NCBI GenBank assembly: GCA_034509755.1
Contig: CM067539.1
Location: forward strand, 62,382,513-62,446,512
Direction of reading: 5' to 3'
DNA: 64,000 nt
From: Anisodus tanguticus
Lineage: Eukaryota > Streptophyta > Magnoliopsida > Solanales > Solanaceae
Position numbers and translations under genes: made by a program. This document shows, in pieces, positions 33,301 through 45,214 of this stretch; within the stretch, counting starts at the first letter, position 1, and every line of letters begins with the position of its first letter. Below the pieces are notes generated by a model. That model searched no databases. It was given only the letters and a program-made list of their open reading frames with translations, and was not told the DNA's origin.

Positions 33301-35344
33301 CACACCTCCTGACGTGCGAGCTTGAGTTCAGCCTCCAAAGGTGCAAGGATGGCTTCAATAGGCGGCATGTCATCATCTTTTTGAGCAGCATGAACCCTTC
33401 TAAGAGTGGCTTCTGCTGCAAATTGAGCTGCCATGGATGCTTTCTTCTCATCATTAATTTTCTTAATTTCAAGATTCTGCCATGCAAGAAAAATTATCTA
33501 CAGTTATAGAAAGCTTAAAAACGAAAAAAGAATATTGACGAGAAGAGTTTGCGTTAGTACCTTGCTTTCTAGAAGAGATTCTGTCAACTTAAGCTTCTCG
33601 TCGACCCTTGACAACTCATCGGTGAGCTAAAATTAGGACAAATATAGAAATTTATATCAGTTTTTCATCTTGAACACTAATGAATAGCTTTACAATCATC
33701 ATCAGCAGTATTCATCAATCAAAATGCATGATTCGGTTTATAAAGGCAAGACTGAAACTAGAACTTTTTTCCCCAAAGCACAGCATAAATGCAATGATAA
33801 TCTAGAACTGCCTATCACCTATGAGTAGACCACAGTTTCCAACTATGAACGTCAAGCTTTTATTCAACTCTTATGATTTGGAAAAGAAAGTCACAACATT
33901 CTCTTTTTGCAATATGCTACCCTCCCCATATAAAAATGGATTACAGAACATTTCCAGATCTTCATACACTGCACATGAAACTTCCAATTTACATATATGG
34001 CAATCAGAAGATCCTCAAAATAATGAGTCCAGATTAATAAAGAGCATCCTTTTGCGCACCTTTGTTGAAAGCTAACCCTCAAACCGGAAGAATTTAACAT
34101 GTCGTCACTTAAATAACAGCAAATTTCAGCAGTAGAAGATTTTGTAAATCAACGGAAATTACTTCATAAGGAACACAGCCAAGTGATTATCCAAATCCTA
34201 TGATATCATTTTACATTATGATTTAGAGGTAATAGTAAAAAAAAAACACCTCAACTATCACTTTTTTGCACCGCAACTATCATCTGTTCCCTTGTACAAC
34301 CTGAACTATCACCATCTATGTATTAAACACCTAGTTGAGTAGACGGTGGAAGTTCAGGTCGGAAAAGGGAACAACTGAGTATTGGAGTGTGAAACTCACG
34401 AAAACAATGATGGTTCAGGTGTGTACTTGACCATTAACTCTATGATTTATGAAGACCGAGAAAACAATTACGTATCAAACAATCAAAATCCTGCAATTTT
34501 CCACTTAATGCAAAATCCTATTGATATCTCTCACAAATTCTGCAATCTCTACACGAAGGCATTGTACAAAATTTTCTGATATGTTGCTCGCATTGTGCCA
34601 TAAAACAACATTCAACAGGAATAAATAGTCAAAACAGCAGAACCTCTTCAACAGCCTTTTCTCGTAGTCTTTCGGATAGCTTTAGTGCCTTGATCTCAGC
34701 TTGAGCTTCAGTCAATTCCCGGTCCTTATCTGCAAAACAATACTGTATCAATCAATTGTTTGAAAATAATTCAAAATTGTAGGACAAACCAAATTTGTGT
34801 AGGATTTAGTATTTATTTAATTCATATCTAAATAGTAGGATTTATTGTCAAAATAATATAGGAAGAAATTTTCTAGTTCTTAACTAAACTAAGCTTTGCA
34901 CTATTATAAATAAGGTGTTGCTAACTACTATTTTAATAATTTATCCATCACAAAATTCCACAAGAAAAAAAAGCAACTATTCACAACTTCTTGTTTGTTG
35001 TTTAGGCCACTAATTTTATTGAGTCACCCTTGAACAAAAAAAAATACAATCATTGTAACACCAAATCAGTATTGGATCCATCCAGATCATGACTAACCTC
35101 TGACTTCATTCTCGAGTCGATTGAGCTCCAACTTCACCGGATCCGAACCGTGAAGTAGGTTAAAAAACTCGTCGGCATCTAGACTCGGCCTCATCACCGC
35201 CGCCGTCCTCCGCCGTGAACTACTCTTCCCTTCCTTAAACGACGCCGACACTGTCAACGGCGTCGTTTCACGCACATTTCCTCCGCTGCCGTTGTTTTCG
35301 CCGGAACTTAACTCCGATATCCCCTCGCCGGAAACCTCCGACAT
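30309..35344 (-). CDS. MAP70: Microtubule-associated protein 70 (MAP70), 11 exons, complete
   Basis: Exons on the minus strand: 35098-35344, 34644-34729, 33561-33626, 33306-33476, 33052-33222, 32773-32928, 32531-32677, 32338-32409, 31720-32250, 31451-31638, 30309-30348. Together they total 1875 nt, or 624 residues plus stop, close to the roughly 620 of Arabidopsis MAP70-1. The start is the ATG at 35342-35344 (MSEVSGEG), because an upstream in-frame GTG is not a plausible start. Family blocks seen in order: RPSLDADEFFNLLHGSDPV (about residues 60-80), a long heptad-rich coiled coil including AKLQDDNKALDRLTKSKEAA and VRELEEAVLAGGAAANAVRD, then a serine-rich linker (SATRSTPDGRSSSNGPSRRQ), then a second coiled coil (MEVEAKKMRREVAAMEKEVA), ending ARSGLTRNTQ in the 40-bp last exon. 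MAP70 proteins bind cortical microtubules and help pattern secondary walls in vessels. No frame lesion was seen. Confidence 0.96.
34225..34440. mobile_element. hAT-type MITE in intron 2 of MAP70
   Basis: It is flanked by the 8-bp duplication TATGATTT at 34217-34224 and 34441-34448. The ends AGAGGTAATAGTAAAAA and TTGACCATTAACTC are imperfect inverses. Interior text (ACTATCACTTTTTTGCACC; GTGAAACTCACGAAAA) is shared with the element interrupted at 44014-50140. It is a 216-bp, non-coding element. Confidence 0.85.
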
Positions 35345-35394
35345 CTCTCCGTTAACTTTAACTTTTTTCTTCTTCTCTCTCACATCAAATACAC

Positions 35395-35640
35395 CAAAAT
35401 TTGAGAGATTTATATCTACAGAAAAGTAAGTGTGTGTGTGTATGTATATATATATTTAATTCTAGAGAGATAAAGTGCGTGGAATGTTTAAGTTCAAATG
35501 ATAGTGAGTTAAGCTGTTATTTCTCTCTCTAGAAATGCAGTGATTTATGGGTGTTTGTTTTTCTCTCTCTAGAAAATCTGATTAAGAGAGAGAGTGTGAG
35601 TTGTGTTTTAGCTGTGTTGATCTGAGATTTGAGTACATAT
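35395..35640 (-). promoter_or_regulatory. Likely MAP70 promoter / 5' leader region
   Basis: On the minus strand a TATA-like run (ATTAAATATATATATAC, about 35440-35457) lies roughly 100 bp before the start codon. Further upstream are CT/GA-rich stretches (CTCTCTCTAGAAA twice, near 35523 and 35563), which resemble the pyrimidine patches common in plant core promoters. The transcription start is not determined. Confidence 0.4.
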
Positions 35641-38600
35641 AATAATACTTTGATATTTGGATTCTGTTGAAATGCTTTTTTGGACTTGATTTGACTATAC
35701 TGCCCCTTCTATTTGACTTCATTAACTTGCTTTTGTTTCTAAATTTTGCAATAATTATAAAGCTATCGTTTGGTCATAAATTTTAAAATTTATCTTCAAA
35801 TATTTATTTAATTATAAATTTTGAAGTAGATAATTTTTTTATTTTTGGAACTTTTACTCATAAAATTTAAATAAATAAATAAATAAAATGCATATTCAAA
35901 CACAACTTTAAGTTCCAGAAATCATAACTTCAAAAATTCAAATTTTAAATTTCAACTTTAAAGTCTATGACCAAATTGAGAGCAAAAATTAATCTTTTTA
36001 TTTCGATATCTATATTGTTGCAGGATTAAATTTGAATTCACGGTAAAATTTTTACATTAAAGGTGAAGTATTTTTCTAATAAATGGGATTTAATACATAT
36101 GATTCGAATCCCGAATATCTAGTACCTGCATTAGGGATCCAATAAGTTCAGATTTGCACTTCTTCTTTTTTTTACATTAGAGGGAGAATACTTTCTAACA
36201 AAAGTGATTTTATATTTTATATTTGGAACTCAAACTCAAAATTTTATCTAATTTAGAAATAAAAGAGCACTTATTATTCTTCCTCAATTCTTCTTGGCAA
36301 CACATAATGATATTGATATTTGGAAAATCTGTTTGACATGATTTTTAGACTTGATTTGACTATAATGCCCCTTCTATTTGACTTCATTAAATTTAAACTT
36401 GGCTTACTCGCAGACCCAGCCCTGCTGCTTCCATCAGTCTCCTATCCTGTTTCTAGATTTTGCAATAACCATAAAGTGTTGTTTCATTTTTATTTTCAGT
36501 ACTCGTAGTGGTTAGACCCACTATATTGTATGGGGAAGAGTGTTGGGTTGTTAAGAACTCTCACGTTCAAAAAATGAAAGTTGCAGAAATTAGGATGCTA
36601 CTATGGATGTGTGGACATACTAGGAGTGATAGGATTAGAAATGAAGAAATCTGGGATAAGGTGGGAGTGACTTCGGTGGAGGATAAGATGCGGGAAGTAT
36701 GGTTTGGGCATGTGCAGAGGAGATGCACGGATGTCCTAGTGCGGAGATGTGAGAGGCTGGCTATGGGCGGTTTCAGGAAAGGCAGAGGTAGGTCGAATAA
36801 GTATTGGGGAGAGGTAATTAGACAGGACATGGCGCAGGTCCAGCTTACCGAGGACATGACCTTAGATAAGGGTTATGGAGAACACGGATTTAAGTGGAGG
36901 GTTAGGAAGTAATTGATTGTTGTCCTAGTTATTCTTTCATGCTAATAGTCGTAATATTATCCTGGTAGTTCGTTGTCTTTCAATTTCTGTTAGTACTAAT
37001 TACTATTTCTTGTACTTTGATTATCGTCCTACATGCTTGTGTTTTTTCACTTTGTTATTTTATTTTCGTTATTACTATTACTTCTTATAATCATTGTTGT
37101 TTTCGTTTCTACTTGAGTCGGGAGTCTATCGGAAACAACCTCCCTATCCGTCAAAAGATAGGGGTAAGGTCTGTGTACACTCTATCCTCCCCACCCCACC
37201 TGATGAGATTATATTGGGTATGTTGTTGTTGTATCGGGACTATTAAATTTAAATTCATATTAAAAAAACCTCACATTAGAAGTGAAGTGTATCTTACACT
37301 ATATTTGAAAACAAGATCTCTAGTTAAAAATAATTGATATCGGGTACTGCATTAGGACTCCACTAAATTCAGTTTCGCACTGAAATATTTTTCATAAGAG
37401 ATATAAAATACTTCCTAACAAAAGTAATTTCATATTGAGAACTTGAAATCGAAATTTTATCTAATCTAAAAATAAAAGTTATACATCAATCCTTCTTGCT
37501 ACTACACATAATGATATTGATATTTGGCATCTGTTGACATGCTTTTTGGACTTGATTTGACTATAGTGCCCCATCTATTTGACTTCATAAAAGTTTGAGC
37601 TTGGTTTTTGGTTTCTAGATCTTGCAATAATCATAAAGTTTTGTCTCATTTTTCGGTATTTATATTAGGGTTCGATTAAATTTGAATTCATGCCGAAAAA
37701 TCTTACACTAAATGTGAAGCGTTTTCTAACAAAGGCAATTTCATACACATGATTCGAATTCAAAATATATGATTAAGAATAAATGATATTTAGTACCTAC
37801 ACTAGGGCTCATTAAATTCAATTTCACGCTGAGTTTTTTACATTAGAGGTAAAATAATTCATAACAAAAGTGATTTCATATTCAAAACTCAAATCCGAAA
37901 TTTTATCTAAAAATAAAAAAATATTTATCATTTCACCATAATGAAAGTACTACACATATTATTATTGATATTTGTGAAATCTTTTGAAATGCTTTGTAGA
38001 CTTGATTTGACTATAGTGCCCCTTTTATTTGACTTCATCAAATTTGAACTTGGCTTTTGTTTCTAGACTAGATTTTGCAATAAAAATAAAAATTTGTCTC
38101 ATTTTTTTCCAACTTGGTGCTTAGTATCTGTATTTCAAATTGATTAAATTTAAATTCGTGATTAAAAATTCTACATTAAAGGTTAAACACTTCTTAATAA
38201 AAGAGATTTCATAATTAAGACTCGAATTTGAAATCTCTAATTAAAAATAAATAGCATTTAATATTTAACCACAACCCTTCTTGATACTACATACAATAAT
38301 GTTGATATTTGGCAAATCTGTTGAAGTGTTTTTTGAAACTGATTTGACTATAGTGGCCCTTCTAAGCGTCATTAAATTTGAAAACTTGGCTTTTGTTTTC
38401 TTAATTTTGCAATAACAATAAAAAAATTCTCATTTTGGTTTTTAACTCAATTTTTGGTACTTGAATTGAGGTTAAATTTGAATGCAAATCGAAAAGTTAT
38501 ATATTACAGATAAAACTCTTCCTAACAAATGTTACGTGACTTAATACTTAGAACTCAAATTTAAGATTTTTAATTAAAAATTTAAAAAATACCTGTTATT

Positions 38601-38780
38601 GTACCATAACCCTTCTTGTTAATACACATAATAGTATTGATATTTGGCAAATCTGTTGAAATGCTTTCTGAACTTGATTTGACTATAGTTCCCTTCTACT
38701 TTGACTTCATTAAATTTGAACTTAGCTTTTGGTTTCTAAATTTTGCAATAACGATAATTTTTTGTTTCATTTATGTAGTC
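35640..38780. repeat. Diverged tandem array of the MAP70 upstream region (5-6 units), LINE-interrupted
   Basis: The landmark GACTTGATTTGACTATA followed by TGCCCCTTCTATTTGACTTC recurs near 35685, 36350, 37550, 38000, 38335 and 38670. It is preceded by GATATTTGG...CTGTTGA and followed by TTTCTA..TTTTGCAATAA. Between landmarks a second shared block recurs (TTAAATTTGAATTC, then ACATTAAAGGTGAAG, then TTTTATCTAA...AAATAAAA). Spacing is about 330-660 bp after allowing for the LINE at 36509-37232. The unit nearest the gene lies in the MAP70 promoter. CATCAAAAGCACCAAAACTCG at 38781 also resembles the MAP70 leader text at 35383 (CATCAAATACACCAAAATTTG). Confidence 0.78.
36509..37232 (+). mobile_element. 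5'-truncated RTE-clade LINE within the tandem array
   Basis: It begins GTGGTTAGACCCACTATATT, inside the C-terminal RT region, and ends with TTGGGTATGTTGTTGTTGT. The frame 36508-36912 encodes VRPTILYGEECWVV, KMKVAEIRMLLWMCGHTR and KGRGRSNKYWGEVIRQDM, with a small in-frame deletion around MREVWFGHVQRR. The 3' UTR and TTG tail match the copy at 13219. No clear TSD. Confidence 0.82.
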
Positions 38781-38815
38781 AGCATCAAAAGCACCAAAAC
38801 TCGAAAGATATTTAT

Positions 38816-38943
38816 ACAATTAATAGTTGAGATGATTAATTCTTGCAATAATTCATTAGTATTGGTATGAAATCTCTATACAACTATAGTTGAGACGATT
38901 AATCCTAGCAATAATTCAGTAGTATTGGTAAGAAATTTGTATA
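38816..38943. repeat. 64-bp tandem duplication
   Basis: ACAATTAATAGTTGAGATGA at 38816 recurs as ACAACTATAGTTGAGACGA at 38880. The rest (ATTCATTAGTATTGGTA / ATTCAGTAGTATTGGTA) is equally alike. It lies just beyond the far end of the upstream array. Confidence 0.8.
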
Positions 38944-39104
38944 GCTGATTGTGAATTAAAACTTTTAGACTAATATATCGCTCAAAATGAAATAATTCTT
39001 GGTAAAATGTATAAAATATCTAAAATAAAATAAAAGTCAATATGGGTAGGGTTCTTCTAACATTTTAGTAACACACAATCACAATCTAAGTTTTGTTGAT
39101 CCTA

Positions 39105-39343
39105 TCAGGACACTACAACAGAAACAACAATAACATACCTTGTGAAATCCTACAACATGGGGTCTAGGGTGGGTAGAGTGTACGCAGACCTTACCTCTAC
39201 CTTGGTAGGTAGAGCGGTTGTTTCCGAGAGACCCCCGGCTCAAGACAAAGCATAAGCAAAGCAAGAGAAACGGTCAGATCCGGGCAAATATATATTTAAA
39301 GTAGTAAGAAAATGCTGGTATCAAAAGCGAATAAGCCATTGTT
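39105..39343 (-). mobile_element. RTE LINE 3'-end fragment
   Basis: It holds the tail complement (CAATAACATACCTTGTGAAATC) and the conserved GCAGACCTTACCTCTACCTTGG text, broken off within the 3' UTR at the segment starting 39344. Together with 39706-40365 it may be one LINE copy with an intervening rearrangement. Confidence 0.75.
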
Positions 39344-39381
39344 GACACCCAATTTTGTCCCCTTTTCCAATTATATATTTG

Positions 39382-39424
<43 letters not shown>

Positions 39425-39705
39425 ATTTTAATATCATCGTTTATCCTCAATATCATTATTTATTATCATTATTATTATTATTCGCATTTTTACTATCATT
39501 TGCCTTTTAATATCCTAATCATAGTTTTTACCCTAATATTCTATGTTATTTTATTTTCGCAAACGACATCGCATTTTTAAATCAAGCATTAAGCATTTCA
39601 CAAATATTATGTTTTTATTATTAGCACATCGTTATTTTTTATTTTAATAATTTATATTTTTCTTCAAAGCATTTTTTTATAATAATAAACCTCTTTTATA
39701 TTTTT
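39344..39705. other. AT-rich segment between two LINE parts, starts like an LTR
   Basis: The start TGTTGACACCCAATTTTGTC resembles the opening of some plant LTRs. It is followed by a (TA)n run (about 39378-39421) and TTATTATTATTATT text. No matching LTR end or TSD was found, so it may be an LTR fragment or a replacement of LINE 3'-UTR sequence. Confidence 0.35.
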
Positions 39706-40365
39706 AACCAATACTTCTTCGGCCTACCTCTACCCCTTCTAAACTCGTCCATAGCCAACCTGTCACCCCCCCCCCCCCCCGCACTGGGTCATTTGTGTCT
39801 CTCCTCTGCACATGTTCATGCCCACACATCCATCTCGGCATCTTCTTCTCCCGCAACTTTCATCTTTTGGATGTGTGAAGTCTTGACTGGCCAACATTCT
39901 TCCCCATACAACATAGTCGGTCTAACCACCGCCCTAAGAACTTATCTTTAAGTTTTGGTGGCACATTTTTATCCCATAAGACTCCGGATACGAGCCTCTA
40001 TTTCATCTACCCTACCCCAATACGATGTGTGACATCGTCATTAATCTCTCTATCCCCTTGGATAATAGACCCGAGGTACTTGAAGCTTCCTTTTTTTGGA
40101 ATGACCTAAGTACCAAGCCTCACCTCCACGCTTGTCTCAAGGTCACTCTCGTTACTGAACTTGCACTCCAAGTATTATGTCTTGGTCCTACTCATCCTAA
40201 ACCCTTTAGACTCCAGATTCTGTCTCCAAACCTCTATCTTAGCGTTCACTCCGCTGCGAGTCTCATCAATCAGGACTATGTCGTCAGTGAATAGCATACA
40301 CCATGGCACCTTCCCTTGAATTTGTCGCATCAGTCCATCCATCACTAAGACAAATAAGAATGGGC
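39706..40365 (-). mobile_element. RTE LINE reverse-transcriptase fragment
   Basis: The text is collinear with 25530-26260 of the copy at 25051 (CTTCGGCCTACCTCTACCCC; GTCGGTCTAACCACCGCCCT; ATCAATCAGGACTATGTCGT). A poly-C run at about 39765-39780 and several indels break the frame. The homologous text ends near 40365 (AAGAATGGGCTAG). Confidence 0.78.
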
Positions 40366-40593
40366 TAGTTTTGGGTAAACTAAATAAAACATGATCCCGA
40401 TTAAATTCTAATATTCTAGAATTCTAATCTAAAAGGATAATAGTATTTTTGTCCCTTGATTATTGGTAAATTTTAATTTTGGTACTTGAGATATATAACT
40501 TAACACATTTAACATTCAATTAATTAGAGTATATTTTTTTATCCCTTTATATATGAAATATGTTATATTTAGACCATTTTTAGAAGTATATAT

Positions 40594-40843
40594 AACAACA
40601 ACATACTCAGTGAAATCCCACATAGTGGGGTCTGGGCAGGGTACATTGTACGCAGACCTTACTCCTACTCCCCATGTAGAGAAATTGTTTCTGGTAGACC
40701 CTTGACACAAGAACAAACACTTTAAAACAATATATATAAAAGAAAATCCAGGACACAATACTATGTAAAGCATGATAAAGCTGACTGGAAAAAAAGAGAG
40801 TCATAACTACCATAAGACAATACGATAATCAAAGTACAACATC
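40594..40843 (-). mobile_element. Short RTE LINE copy with 15-bp target duplication
   Basis: It is flanked by TTTAGAAGTATATAT at 40579-40593 and 40844-40858, identical by eye. It consists only of the LINE 3' UTR (AACAACAACATACTCAGTG, GGGGTCTGGGCAGGG). It is 250 bp long and non-coding. Confidence 0.9.
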
Positions 40844-40858
40844 TTTAGAAGTATATAT

Positions 40859-41977
40859 TGGTTTGAAATATAGGGTTGTTACAAGCTTAACGTAATAAAT
40901 GAGTAATTAAATGGAGGATTGATTAATAATTCCGTAATTATGTGAATATTTACAAGTAAAGGGATTAAAAGTACATATTTTAAATAATTGAAAATTAAAT
41001 ATGCTTAGTCAAATATTACAAGAATTAAAATTCGAATCTATCAACAACTAACGAATATAATATGCTATTAACCCTAATCTAAACTTATAAATATGGATGC
41101 AATTCTAGAAGCATAGGTTTTGGTTGAGTTAATGGGATTCCATTTGTAGAATTTGTTGGGACAATTGATTACGGTAGGAGAGAGCAGCATACATGATAAA
41201 GACAGTTTCTATTTGTTGCATAAATAGTAGATTAATATTTTAATTATATTAAATAAAAATAGGTCATAAAACTGACCTTTAAAGTATTTGACAATTTAGG
41301 TTTCTAATTATTGTTATTATTGGTGAATAGAAATTTAGAGTCAACCCTATATGAGGTTAGATACAGATACAACTGCTTATATTATAGTCTTCGTAAAATT
41401 TAGCATAAGTGAACTAGATAAAACGAAATATTAGTTCCGTTTTAAAAAAAGTTGCATAGAATTTTAGTTTTTGTGTCATGATCTGTGCGAGTATTAGAAG
41501 GAACGGAAGCCACCCTTAGCAGCTGTATACGTTGCATGCCTTGAAATCAACTTAAGATATTAACTATTTGAAAATACGAATTTATGAAATTTGATTGACA
41601 AGTTGACTACCTTGTTTTGCTTGACCAAAAAGGGCATATAATTAACAAGTTTTATAGACATACAATAGGCAAATAAAGGGACATTTGCCCCCCCCCCCCT
41701 TTCAATTTCATGATTTAATCTTCCATTTAGTTTAAGAAACAAATTAAATTTGATGAATTCTCATGAAAACCAAATGTTTCTATAAAGTAATGGTTTTATT
41801 CTCAAGTTTTCCCATGAAACCCTATTTCATACTCACTATAAAGAAAGAGTAACTAGGGACGAACAATTTTTTATTGCTAAATAATAAAATTCGTCGTTAA
41901 TCCTACTTAGAGATGGATCAACAAAAATAATAAAAAAATTGTCGGCTACGAGTGATTTAGCTACTGATAAGCGATAT
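40859..41977. other. AT-rich intergenic DNA
   Basis: No domain-bearing frame was seen. A poly-C tract of about 10 bases lies near 41689-41699. Confidence 0.45.
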
Positions 41978-42130
41978 AACAACAACAACATACCCAGTGT
42001 AATCTCAAAAGTGGAATTTTAGGAGGGTAGACGTAGATCTTACCCCTATCTCCTGGAGGTAGAGAGGCTGTCTCTTAAAGATCCTTGGCTCAAGTGCGGT
42101 AAATCAAAGCAGTTATTAATGAAATATGAT
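41978..42130 (-). mobile_element. RTE LINE 3'-end fragment, diverged
   Basis: AACAACAACAACATACCCAG is followed by degraded GAGGGTAGACGTAGATCTTACC and GAGGTAGAGAGGCTGTCTC text. The upstream limit is uncertain and could extend to about 42250. Confidence 0.65.
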
Positions 42131-43400
42131 AATGAAGAAAACATCACAACTACTAAGAAAAGCAGTACAAAGCATTTATAAATGGAACAATAACAACAAT
42201 GATAACCAAAACATAGTAAACAACATCTAATAATCAAAAGGCCAATAACTACAAGAGTAATGCTAAAACTACAGCATATATGATGCTCCAAACTACCATT
42301 AAGTGACTGATTAGCAATGGAGTTCATAAAAAAGCTCAATTGTTGATTGCGCATATATGACTCTGGTTAGACTATTCACGATTGTGATGGAACAAATGGA
42401 TCTCTCTATCTTTAATCAGGTTCCTCAAATTCGATCCTTATAATAGATAACAATAGTTCCTAGAAGATAGAGTTAATTTCATTATTTAGGCTAAATTTTC
42501 GCCTTGTAAGTTGCAAACTCTTTTGCCTTTTCTCATTATTTGTCCCGCATGCTTTCAGTCTCAATTTTCAAGACCAAAATATGATTATTGTCCAATTTGT
42601 TCTGTTGTCACTTTCTTAGTTACTATTAGCTTTCCCATATATGAAAGGGCAAAAAGTCCATAATAGCTTATACCACTAATTATGCCAAAAGATTATAGTA
42701 ATAAATAATAATTAAGCACAAGTTAAATCAATAGAATATGAGATAGAATCCTAGGAGCTACCTAACCAAATTCCTTTTTAAATATTTTCCCTGTCATGAA
42801 AATAACTTGAGCTAGATTTGGATTAAAGTAATTGAATATTTTTGATTGATATGGATATAATATATATTTTTTTAAAAAGATAGACCAGATGATGTGTCAA
42901 TTTCTTCAGGTTAAAAGCCAAAAGCCACGGAAAGATTAATAATTGTGAGTTTGAGTACTTCAAAAGTTGAATTAGCATTAGTACTGTAAGATTTGAACCT
43001 AATTATTGTCGTTTAGGGCTAAGAATGGAGATAGTTAACTACTTAACTTTTGCATAGGTACCCCGAAGACGGTGATGATATGGATATGATCTGGAATGTC
43101 ATAAAGCGCGACCCATTTCTAGCATTGAAAATCTCTATTCGAATAGTTCAAATAACTAGTTGAACATAATAGGTCTCATTCTTCTGCTCTTTTCCGGAAG
43201 TCGATGACTATTCATAGCTATTACCTCCACCCTTAAATTAGAGGTTTTGGGTTCGAGCATTAAGAATTTTAAAAAAAATAATTGATAGAGAATGTTCCCC
43301 CCTAAAAATTAGCTCGGATGGCCAGTTTTCAGACCGATTGTTAATATTTAGCTATCGTTGGAATTGTAATTGAAAAATAACACCACTATTTAAGACGAAA
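42131..43400. other. AT-rich intergenic DNA, no gene seen
   Basis: There is no recognisable coding, RNA or bounded repeat feature beyond possible LINE 3'-UTR remnants at the left edge. Confidence 0.4.
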
Positions 43401-43429
43401 ATAATATCTGAACAAAAATGCCCCTATCT

Positions 43430-43850
43430 AAACATAGAACAGTTTTAACACACGGCGTTGGAGTTCGAGACTTAGACAAGTCAATTTCAAACATAATGTG
43501 CCTTGTTTCAAAATTTACTGGAGTTTCAAACTCTATGCACAATTTTATAGAGTTTAAATCTTTACTAATTCAAACTTCAGGAACGATTCATGTATTTAAT
43601 ACATTTACTATTTAAATGTGAAAATTTACTAGAGTATCAAACTACGTGAACGATTCATGAATTTCAAACATTTATCAGTTCAAACTCCAATAAGGTTTCA
43701 TGGTATTCAAACTTTCACAATCTAAGTGTGAGAATTGCTGAAATTTTAAAGTGCATGAACATTTCATGACGTTCAAATCTTTATCGGTTCCAACTTCGGG
43801 TACAATAATTCATGTTGATCAAACTGATAAATATTCAAACTCCAGAAAAA
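43430..43850. repeat. Degenerate periodic repeats (GATTCATG / TTCAAAC motifs)
   Basis: Phrases of the type AACGATTCATG...TTCAAAC and TCAAACT..GTG recur at roughly 60-120 bp spacing. The repetition is visible but too diverged to define a unit. Confidence 0.35.
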
Positions 43851-44086
43851 ATTATGAGTCTGTATTTTAATTAATTAGGATTATTTTAATCAAAATTTTA
43901 TTTCTACATTAAAAAGTAATTAATACTAAATATTTTTGAGATGTTGACTATATCTCAGTTAGCGGTACGAAAAAAGGCTATTTGGCAATTCTGTCATGTT
44001 TTTCTTTTTAGTAAGAGATAACCGTCAAAAACATATATGAACTATCACTTTTTTGCGAGTTTCATATCCCAACTATCGGTTGTTTC

Positions 44087-44253
44087 TGAAAGAGAATAAT
44101 CTCTTGTTTCTTTTCATTAGCTAATTAGCTTATATACAAGATATACAATAGTGAATCTAGGCTACAATTATGGAAACTAATTATACACCTAACTAATACA
44201 AATCACTAACAATCTTTACCAAATCACTAAATATATTTACATATATTCTATCA
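44087..44253 (-). repeat. 3' LTR of Copia-2
   Basis: The 167-bp partner of 49731-49897. A further ATATTCTATCA follows before the polypurine tract, so the LTR end could instead be placed at 44264. Confidence 0.82.
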
Positions 44254-45214
44254 ATATTCTATCACACCCCCGCAGTCGTAGCGGACGATTTTCGTACGCT
44301 GAGACTGTCCCGAAAATCTTCAAACAGAACCAAGGGAAGACCCTTAGTAAAGATATCAGCAATCTGATAACATGACGAGATATGTACTTGTCCACGAGCA
44401 ACCATTTCGCAAACAAAATGGATATCCATCTCGATATGTTTAGTGCGCTGATGTTGTACAAGATTCCCCGAGAGATATATTGCACTAACATTATCGCAGT
44501 AGACCAATGTAGCTTTCTGAATAGGACAATAAAGCTCTGAGAGGAGGTTTTGCAACCAACAGGACTCAGACACCACATTGACGACCCTCGATATTCGGCC
44601 TCTGCGCTAGAGCGCTACAAAGTAGCTTGACATTTTGCCGACGAAGAAACTAAGTTATCACCGAGAAATACACAATAACCAGATGTCGAATGCATGGTAT
44701 CTGGACATCCACCCCAATTAGCATCCGTATAAGAAATGCGAGTAGATTCCGATGATGGATATATGTGTATGTCATGATCAAGAATACCTTGAATATAGCA
44801 CACAATGCGTTTGAGAGCGTGCATGTGTTCTTCTCTCATATCATGCATGAATAAACACACAAGTTGCACCGCATAAGTAATATCGGGTCTCATAAAAGTG
44901 AGCTATTGAAGAGCCCCCGCAAGACTACGATAGTGTGAGGGATCCTCATATGGTGTGCTTGAATTAGCACTCAACTTCGGTTTAGTATCAACTGGAGTAG
45001 GAGATGGCTTACAAGCTGGCATGCCAACCCGTTCAATGATTTCTGTTGCATACTTTCTCTGAGATAGAAATAGACCACCTGCATGACGAGTGACAGCTAT
45101 ACCCAGAAAATAACTCAATGGCCCTAAGTCTTTCATAGCAAATTCTGAGTTGAGAAGAGATATGATAGACTTGTGAAGTGCATCAGAGGAAGCAGTCAAT
45201 ATAATATACAACAA
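44237..45214 (-). pseudogene. Copia-2 RT C-terminal part and RNase H remnant
   Basis: Minus-strand frames show KDLGPLSYFLGIAVTRHAGG (45214-44903), MRPDITYAVQLVCLFMHD and SYTDANWGGCPDTMHSTSGY (44893-44615), then YCDNVSAIYLSGNLVQHQRT and the IADIFTKGLP ending (44576-44262). These are the usual RT-end and RNase H landmarks. Frames shift between blocks. The LINE at 45208-46197 separates this part from the YVDD half. Confidence 0.85.

Noticed and set aside
35383..35385. Upstream start for MAP70 at a GTG codon
   Set aside because: The codon is not ATG and an in-frame stop lies just upstream. The ATG at 35344 fits the family N-terminus (MSEVSGEG).
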